Shown here piece by piece: positions 13,608-18,234 of a DNA stretch of 18,234 nucleotides. The DNA comes from an uncultured Muribaculaceae bacterium (GTDB taxonomy: Bacteria > Bacteroidota > Bacteroidia > Bacteroidales > Muribaculaceae). Position numbers and translations under genes: made by a program. Every line of letters begins with the position of its first letter. The first letter of the stretch is position 1. The DNA is taken from the NCBI GenBank assembly GCA_910586975.1, contig CAJUKX010000033.1, positions 12,939 to 31,172 of the forward strand, written 5' to 3'. The notes under the pieces were generated by a model, which was given only the letters and a program-made list of their open reading frames with translations, did not search any database and was not told the DNA's origin.

Positions 13608-15132
13608 CCAAGACTATGCTATCAATTGCTCTACGCAGACGTTTGATTGTTTCTTCCTTGCCAAGGATTTCAGTGATTTCAAACATGTGGGGGCCTTTGC
13701 ATTCGCCTACCACGGCAAGGCGGAAGGCATTCATCACGTTGCCCATGTGGAGTTCGTTGCTCTTGATCCATTCCATTACCACAGGTTCGGCAGTGGCTGC
13801 CGAGAAGTCGTCGAGGCCTTCGAGCACCTCTATAAGGCGGTGCATGATGGCCGGAGTTTCGGCATTCCAGCGTTTCTTCACGTCCTTGGGGGCGTAGGCT
13901 GTGGGAGCCTCGAAGTAGAAACGGGCCGACTCGGTGAGGTCTTTCACAAAGTTGATGCGGCTCTTCAGGGTGGCCACTGCGCGGGTGATATACTCGTCGC
14001 TGAAGGCCGACATATCTACGCCACAAGCCTCCATCTGTGGCTTGAACAGGGCGGCGATGCGCTCGTCGGGTGTATTCTGCAGGTAGGTGTGGTTGAACCA
14101 GCGGCCCTTTTCGTATGCGAATTTGGCACCGGCCTTGGAGCAGTGGTCAAATGAGAATTTCTTTATAAGCTCGTCCATGCTCATCACCTCGGTATCGTCG
14201 CCGGGATTCCAGCCAAGGAAAGCGAGGAAGTTTACCACGGCTTCGGGCAGGTATCCGCTTTCGCGGTAGCCTGAGGATATGTCGCCCGACTTGGGGTCGT
14301 GCCACTCGAGCGGGAATACAGGGAAACCAAGGCGGTCGCCGTCGCGCTTTGAGAGCTTGCCCTTGCCGTCGGGCTTGAGCAGCAGCGGCAGGTGTACAAA
14401 CTGCGGAGCGGTGTCGGCCCAGCCGAATGCTTCGTAGAGCAGCACGTGCAGGGGAGCTGAGGGAAGCCATTCCTCACCGCGTATCACGTGCGACACTTCC
14501 ATGAGGTGGTCGTCTACGATATTGGCCAGGTGGTATGTGGGCAGGTCATCGGCGCTCTTATACAGTACTTTGTCGTCGAGGATATCGCTCTTGATTGTCA
14601 CCTTGCCGCGCAGCAGGTCGTCTACCACCACATCGCGGCCGGGTTCAACCTTGAAGCGTACCACATACTGGGCGCCTTCGTCGATAAGGCGCTTGACCTC
14701 ATCGGCATCCATGGTGAGCGAATTGCGCATCGACATGCGCGAATGTGCGTCGTACTGGAAGTTGGGTACCTCGGCACGCTTGGCCTCAAGTTCGGCGGGA
14801 GTGTCGAAAGCAATGTAAGCGCGGCCTCGGTCGAGCAGCATCTTGACATGCTCGCGATATATGTCGCGGCGCTCGCTCTGCTTGTAGGGTCCGAAGGGTC
14901 CGCCCTCGCGCACACCTTCGTCAATGCCTATGCCCAGCCAAGCCAGGGCTTCGTTGATATAATCTTCAGCTCCGGGCACAAAACGCTGGGAGTCGGTGTC
15001 TTCGATACGAAGAATCATTGTACCGCCATTCTGACGGGCAAAAAGATAGTTATATAAAGCGGTGCGCACACCTCCGATATGGAGCGGCCCTGTGGGCGAC
15101 GGTGCGAAACGCACTCTTACCGGTCGAGTCAT
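13591..15132 (-). CDS. gltX: Glutamate--tRNA ligase
   Basis: GltX (EC 6.1.1.17) charges tRNA with glutamate in the cytoplasm. From the ATG at 15132 the product has 513 residues, a normal size for the phylum. The class I signatures are visible: PSPTGPLHIGGVRTALYNYL (HIGH-type motif, H18) near the N-terminus and KLSKR (259-263). LRIEDTDSQR and IRGEEWLPSAPLH mark the catalytic domain; the helical anticodon-binding part follows. Whether it is strict for tRNA-Glu or also charges tRNA-Gln cannot be told. An open frame extends 18 codons upstream, but the -7 box at 15158-15165 falls inside it, so the later ATG is right. It is first in the operon with waaA, the ArgC-like gene and DUF486. Confidence 0.97.
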   Translation of the reverse strand: MTRPVRVRFAPSPTGPLHIGGVRTALYNYLFARQNGGTMILRIEDTDSQRFVPGAEDYINEALAWLGIGIDEGVREGGPFGPYKQSERRDIYREHVKMLLDRGRAYIAFDTPAELEAKRAEVPNFQYDAHSRMSMRNSLTMDADEVKRLIDEGAQYVVRFKVEPGRDVVVDDLLRGKVTIKSDILDDKVLYKSADDLPTYHLANIVDDHLMEVSHVIRGEEWLPSAPLHVLLYEAFGWADTAPQFVHLPLLLKPDGKGKLSKRDGDRLGFPVFPLEWHDPKSGDISSGYRESGYLPEAVVNFLAFLGWNPGDDTEVMSMDELIKKFSFDHCSKAGAKFAYEKGRWFNHTYLQNTPDERIAALFKPQMEACGVDMSAFSDEYITRAVATLKSRINFVKDLTESARFYFEAPTAYAPKDVKKRWNAETPAIMHRLIEVLEGLDDFSAATAEPVVMEWIKSNELHMGNVMNAFRLAVVGECKGPHMFEITEILGKEETIKRLRRAIDSIVLDEPAV

Positions 15133-15157
15133 GTCTGTGTTGATTTTAAAACAAATG

Positions 15158-15165
15158 CAAAGATA
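15158..15165 (-). promoter_or_regulatory. -7 box of the gltX operon promoter
   Basis: TATCTTTG on the minus strand fits TAnnTTTG exactly. The nearest -33-like element is CTTG at 15191-15188, with a 22-nt spacer. The start near 15151 leaves about 19 nt to the gltX ATG. Confidence 0.65.
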
Positions 15166-15247
15166 CGCAATTTTCAGCGAATTCACGCAAGTTTATCCCA
15201 ATTAATAAATTTATGGCATTTACAATTATTGTGAAACGTGCTATAAG

Positions 15248-15937
15248 CTAATCTATCAGTTGCAGGATGAACGGCGTGAGCATGGCGGTGAGCAGACCGT
15301 TGATGGTAAGGCCCAGCGACGAGAAAGCACCGTAGTGCTCGCTGCGCTCCATGGCAACCGAGGTGCCCACGGCGTGTGCGGCCGTGCCTATCGACAGGCC
15401 TTGGGCTATGGGACTGCTCACATGTGTGAGCTTCACAATCTTGAACCCGGCCATGCCGCCGAAAATGCCGGTACACACCACCACTGCGGCGGTGAGAGCC
15501 GGAATGCCTCCCACTGCCGACGATATTTCCATGGCTATGGGAGTGGTAACGGCCTTGGGAGCCAGCGACATGATTATCTCATGTGACGCGCCCAGGGCCT
15601 TGGCCACCAATACCACCGATACTATGCCGGCCACGCATCCCGCTATCTCTGACAGCAGAAGCAGCAGCCATTGCCTGCGTATTGATGACAGCTGGCGGTA
15701 CAGAGGCACACCCAGGGCCACCACGGCAGGCTTAAGCCACATCTCTATATATTCGCCTCCGGCCTTGTAGGTGTCATAGTCTATGCCAAGGCTCTTGAGC
15801 AGGACAATCATCGCTATCATCGACACGAGGATAGGGTTGAGCAGCTTTACGCCGGTGCGACGCTGCAGCTGCTGCGCTACCATGAATGATATGAAAGTGG
15901 CGGCGATGAGAAAAATCTTGTTGGTGAAAAATTCCAT
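15248..15937 (-). CDS. lrgB: LrgB family membrane protein
   Basis: This 229-residue protein with about six or seven membrane helices is a member of the LrgB family (PF04172). It works with the LrgA/CidA partner encoded six bases upstream. Conserved blocks are NPILVSMIAMIVLL, KPAVVALGVPLYRQ, LAPKAVTTPIAMEISSAVGG and GTAAHAVGTSVAMERSEHYGAFSSLGLT. In Firmicutes LrgAB was first described as a regulator of murein hydrolases, and related pairs were later found to carry pyruvate; which applies here is not known. Its stop codon is a TAG. Confidence 0.93.
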   Translation of the reverse strand: MEFFTNKIFLIAATFISFMVAQQLQRRTGVKLLNPILVSMIAMIVLLKSLGIDYDTYKAGGEYIEMWLKPAVVALGVPLYRQLSSIRRQWLLLLLSEIAGCVAGIVSVVLVAKALGASHEIIMSLAPKAVTTPIAMEISSAVGGIPALTAAVVVCTGIFGGMAGFKIVKLTHVSSPIAQGLSIGTAAHAVGTSVAMERSEHYGAFSSLGLTINGLLTAMLTPFILQLID

Positions 15938-15943
15938 AGCGGG

Positions 15944-16321
15944 TCAAATTTTCTGGAGATGTGTGTTCTGTTGTTTTTTTCGCGTCAAGCTTTTGCGCAC
16001 CAACCGGTGGGTCCAGCCCGTCACGGCTATTATAACCACCGTGCTCACCACAGATGCCGCTATGATGGGGAGCCACTGCTCAGAGATGATGCCAAGGCAG
16101 TTCATCAGACCCACGCCCGCCGGCACAAAGAAGAAGCCGAGGTTGTGGGTGAGGAAGTCAGACAGCCGCTCCACCCGGTTCAGCTTTATGACACCGGCCT
16201 TGAGCGAGGTGGTAAGCAGTATCATGCCTATGATGCTCGATGGAACAGGCCATCCGGTGAGCCATACCACCAGCTCTCCCAATGTCACAAAGGCAAACAG
16301 TATTCCGAATTGTACAATCAT
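15944..16321 (-). CDS. lrgA: CidA/LrgA family membrane protein
   Basis: The 125-residue protein has four predicted membrane helices and fits the holin-like CidA/LrgA family (PF03788). Typical features are FGILFAFVTLGELVVWLTGWPVPSSIIGMILL, then RVERLSDFLTHNLGFFFVPAGVGLMN, ending in a short basic tail (RKSLTRKKQQ). It is the first gene of a two-gene unit with lrgB. It has its own promoter and a leader of about 65 nt that contains a hairpin. Confidence 0.92.
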   Translation of the reverse strand: MIVQFGILFAFVTLGELVVWLTGWPVPSSIIGMILLTTSLKAGVIKLNRVERLSDFLTHNLGFFFVPAGVGLMNCLGIISEQWLPIIAASVVSTVVIIAVTGWTHRLVRKSLTRKKQQNTHLQKI

Positions 16322-16343
16322 TATTTCCGTTTATTAACAATTA

Positions 16344-16378
16344 AGCCACACGAAAATCCTGAGGTTTTTCATGTGGCT
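16344..16378 (-). promoter_or_regulatory. Hairpin in the lrgAB leader
   Basis: AGCCACA (16344-16350) pairs with TGTGGCT (16372-16378). A 1x1 mismatch and a GAAAA/TTTTC stem continue it inward. It lies just after the predicted transcription start and about 22 nt before the lrgA ATG. It may stabilise or regulate the message. No T run long enough for a terminator follows on the minus strand. Confidence 0.55.
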
Positions 16379-16392
16379 GTTATATTACGGTG

Positions 16393-16424
16393 CGAAATTA
16401 CGAAATAATTATGACTCTCACAAA
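16393..16424 (-). promoter_or_regulatory. Promoter of lrgAB
   Basis: On the minus strand TTTG (16424-16421), a 20-nt spacer and TAATTTCG (16400-16393) fit the -33/-7 pattern with one deviation in the -7 box (TTCG for TTTG). The start is expected near 16386. Confidence 0.6.
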
Positions 16425-16432
16425 ATTTATTT

Positions 16433-16515
16433 TGCCACAATTTGCTGTGCAAGAGTGTAGAGTGCAATAACGCACTCATATACTTCAGCTCTTGATACCG
16501 ACTGCACTTGTGGCA
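16433..16515. other. Nested inverted-repeat structure between lrgA and dnaK
   Basis: Four stems nest in order: TGCCACAA (16433-16440) with TTGTGGCA (16508-16515), GTGCA (16447-16451) with TGCAC (16503-16507), AGAG (16452-16455) with CTCT (16489-16492), and GAGTGC (16460-16465) with GCACTC (16472-16477) around a 6-nt loop. That is about 23 base pairs in 83 nt. It could be part of a long dnaK leader, a small RNA or a protein-binding region. No open frame or clear promoter for it is visible. Confidence 0.45.
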
Positions 16516-16526
16516 CAAATCTCAGA

Positions 16527-16561
16527 CGGTATAAAATCTGCCATTTTGGCAGAATTTACCG
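16527..16561. other. Imperfect palindrome upstream of dnaK
   Basis: TCTGCC and GGCAGA flank the loop ATTTT, and the arms extend outward to CGGTA and TACCG with a small bulge and a mismatch. No T run follows, so it is not an ordinary terminator. The 391-nt region 16322-16712 holds no gene; it contains this hairpin, the lrgAB promoter and leader, the nested structure, a sigma-54-like site and an AT-rich stretch near 16600-16620. Confidence 0.5.
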
Positions 16562-16636
16562 AAAGATACGCCTGTCAACCGTTTAGCTGCCATAATTCAC
16601 ATTAATAAATATTATATAAACCACCAAAAACCTTTT

Positions 16637-16652
16637 TGGCACAGGATTTGTT
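16637..16652 (+). promoter_or_regulatory. Sigma-54-like -24/-12 match upstream of dnaK
   Basis: TGGCACAGGATTTGTT fits the RpoN consensus TGGCAYRNNNNTTGCW at all fixed positions except the C of the -12 GC, which is T. The predicted start near 16663 would leave about 50 nt to the dnaK ATG. No good -33/-7 promoter is seen in the 170 bp before dnaK. A chance match in this T-rich stretch is possible. Confidence 0.35.
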
Positions 16653-16657
16653 TATCA

Positions 16658-16680
16658 GTCAGTGAAACCATCAAACTGAC
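16658..16680 (+). promoter_or_regulatory. Inverted repeat in the dnaK leader
   Basis: GTCAGT (16658-16663) and ACTGAC (16675-16680) are perfect inverted copies separated by 11 nt, 33 nt before the dnaK ATG. It may be an operator or a leader hairpin. It is not a CIRCE element (TTAGCACTC-N9-GAGTGCTAA). Confidence 0.45.
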
Positions 16681-16712
16681 ATAAATAACAAAAATATAAA
16701 AATTCAACTATC

Positions 16713-18234
16713 ATGGGAAAAATTATAGGTATCGACCTTGGTACAACCAACTCATGCGTCGCTGTTCTTGAAGGCAATGAGCCTCAGGTAATTCCTAACA
16801 GCGAAGGACGCAATACAACTCCTTCAGTAGTAGCCTTCGTAGAAGGCGGAGAACGTAAGGTTGGCGACCCTGCCAAGCGTCAGGCCATCACAAACCCCAA
16901 GCGCACCATCTACTCTATCAAGCGCTTCATGGGTGAAACCTACGACCAGGTACAGAAAGAAATCGACCGTGTGCCCTACGAAGTGGTTCGCGGCGAAAAC
17001 AATACTCCGCGCATCGTCATTGACGGTCGCCAGTACACTCCTCAGGAAATCTCGGCCATGATTCTTCAGAAAATGAAGAAGACCGCTGAAGACTATCTCG
17101 GCGAGAGCGTAAGCGAAGCTGTTATCACAGTGCCCGCCTACTTCAACGACTCGCAGCGTCAGGCCACCAAAGAAGCCGGCGAAATCGCTGGCCTCACCGT
17201 TAAACGTATCGTTAACGAACCCACCGCTGCAGCCCTTGCCTACGGTCTTGACAAGACTAACAAGGATCAGAAGATCGCTGTATTCGACCTCGGTGGCGGT
17301 ACATTCGATATCTCTATCCTCGAACTCGGCGACGGCGTATTTGAAGTACTCTCAACCAACGGTGATACCCACCTTGGCGGTGACGACTTCGACCACGTTA
17401 TCATCGACTGGCTCGCCGACGAATTCCTCAAGGACGAAGGCGTAGACCTCCGTCAGGACCCCATGGCCCTGCAGCGCCTTAAGGAAGCTGCCGAAAAGGC
17501 TAAGATTGAACTTTCGTCAACCACTTCTACCGAAATCAATCTTCCCTACATCATGCCCGTTAACGGTGTGCCCAAGCACCTTGTGAAGACCCTCACACGT
17601 GCCAAGTTCGAGCAGCTCGCCGACCAGCTCATCCACCGTTGCCTCAAGCCTTGCGAAGACGCTCTGCGCGACGCCGGCCTCAAGGCAAGCGATATCAACG
17701 AAGTTATTCTCGTGGGTGGTTCTACCCGTATCCCCGCCGTTCAGCAGATTGTAGAGAAGTTCTTCGGCAAAGCCCCCTCTAAGGGCGTTAACCCCGACGA
17801 AGTGGTAGCCGTAGGTGCAGCTATTCAGGGTGCAATCCTCTCAGGCGACATGAAGAAAGACATCGTGCTGCTCGACGTAGTGCCCCTGTCGGTAGGTATC
17901 GAAACCCTCGGCGGCGTTATGACAAAGCTCATCGAAGCCAACACCACCATACCTGTCACCAAGAGCGAAGTATTCTCAACCGCAGCCGACAACCAGCCCA
18001 GCGTTGAAATCAACGTGCTCCAGGGCGAGCGCCCCATGGCTAAGGACGACAAGCTCCTTGGTAAGTTCCACCTCGACGGCATCGCACCCGCTCCCCGTGG
18101 TATTCCTCAGATCGAAGTTACATTCAATATCGACGAAAACGGTATTCTCAACGTTTCGGCCAAGGATAAAGCCACCGGTAAGGAACAGAGCATCCGTATC
18201 GAAGCTTCAAGCGGTCTTACCGACGCCGAAATCA
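16713..18234 (+). CDS. dnaK: Chaperone protein DnaK (Hsp70), 3' end outside the window
   Basis: The first 507 codons are present and the frame is open at the window edge; DnaK proteins usually have about 640 residues. The ATPase domain begins with KIIGIDLGTTNSCVAV. Also visible are the phosphate-2 loop VFDLGGGTFDISIL, the NEPTAAALAYG block and the adenosine motif ILVGGSTRIPAVQQ. The interdomain linker DIVLLDVVPLSVGIETLGG leads into the substrate-binding domain (NQPSVEINVLQGERPMA, ITFN-like VTFNIDENGILNVSAKD). The helical lid is cut off. Codons are strongly biased towards C-ending forms, as expected of a highly expressed gene. It reads away from lrgA, with no grpE or dnaJ in view. Confidence 0.98.
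   Translation, partial: MGKIIGIDLGTTNSCVAVLEGNEPQVIPNSEGRNTTPSVVAFVEGGERKVGDPAKRQAITNPKRTIYSIKRFMGETYDQVQKEIDRVPYEVVRGENNTPRIVIDGRQYTPQEISAMILQKMKKTAEDYLGESVSEAVITVPAYFNDSQRQATKEAGEIAGLTVKRIVNEPTAAALAYGLDKTNKDQKIAVFDLGGGTFDISILELGDGVFEVLSTNGDTHLGGDDFDHVIIDWLADEFLKDEGVDLRQDPMALQRLKEAAEKAKIELSSTTSTEINLPYIMPVNGVPKHLVKTLTRAKFEQLADQLIHRCLKPCEDALRDAGLKASDINEVILVGGSTRIPAVQQIVEKFFGKAPSKGVNPDEVVAVGAAIQGAILSGDMKKDIVLLDVVPLSVGIETLGGVMTKLIEANTTIPVTKSEVFSTAADNQPSVEINVLQGERPMAKDDKLLGKFHLDGIAPAPRGIPQIEVTFNIDENGILNVSAKDKATGKEQSIRIEASSGLTDAEI

Noticed and set aside
15133..15186. 18-residue N-terminal extension of GltX
   Set aside because: The -7 box at 15158-15165 lies inside it, and the HIGH-type motif should be close to the N-terminus.
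15210..15236. AT-rich palindromes ATAAATTTAT and ACAATTATTGT between lrgB and gltX
   Set aside because: Short, AT-rich and without a T run or GC stem; expected by chance in such a spacer, so neither operator nor terminator is claimed.
16460..16477. CIRCE-like HrcA operator upstream of dnaK
   Set aside because: The repeat is GAGTGC-N6-GCACTC, the reverse order of CIRCE halves (GCACTC-N9-GAGTGC core) with the wrong spacing.

Overview
The window reads as chromosomal DNA of a gut-type member of the Bacteroidales; I lean towards the Muribaculaceae, but the family is inference. The grounds are several -33/-7 promoters of the Bacteroidota type (TTTG, about 20 nt, TAnnTTTG), a general lack of Shine-Dalgarno sequences, family members usually met in this phylum (BNR_4, DUF4861, an ArgC relative matching Bacteroides ArgC block by block, YidC with a long periplasmic domain) and GC-rich third codon positions. 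I count 15 protein genes, two of them cut by the window edges, and see no tRNA, rRNA or CRISPR array.

Left block (1-6049, all minus strand). This is a module for unsaturated uronic acids released from polysaccharides. In transcription order it holds a secreted DUF4861 protein, mannose-6-phosphate isomerase (with its own promoter), the reductase KduD, an orphan galactitol-type PTS membrane subunit (EIIC) and the isomerase KduI. A strong terminator follows, then the 5' part of a secreted BNR_4 protein. KduI carries what looks like an export signal, and the EIIC has no EIIA or EIIB next to it. Together they suggest periplasmic isomerisation, non-PTS uptake of the diketo acid through the EIIC-like carrier, and cytoplasmic reduction by KduD. 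I consider this the most novel point of the window.

Middle block (6213-11001, plus strand). pyrG and yidC form a tight pair. Behind them lies a 130-bp element with long imperfect terminal inverted repeats (MITE-like), then a 17-bp-stem hairpin, then a secreted GH16 glycanase.

Right block (11003-16321, minus strand). lrgA-lrgB have their own promoter. gltX, waaA, an ArgC-like protein that has lost its catalytic cysteine and glycine loop, and a DUF486 membrane protein form a second operon. It runs convergently into the GH16 gene with one base between the stop codons.

Right edge. A 391-bp intergenic region between lrgA and dnaK is rich in inverted repeats and holds a sigma-54-like -24/-12 match. 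dnaK then runs off the window.
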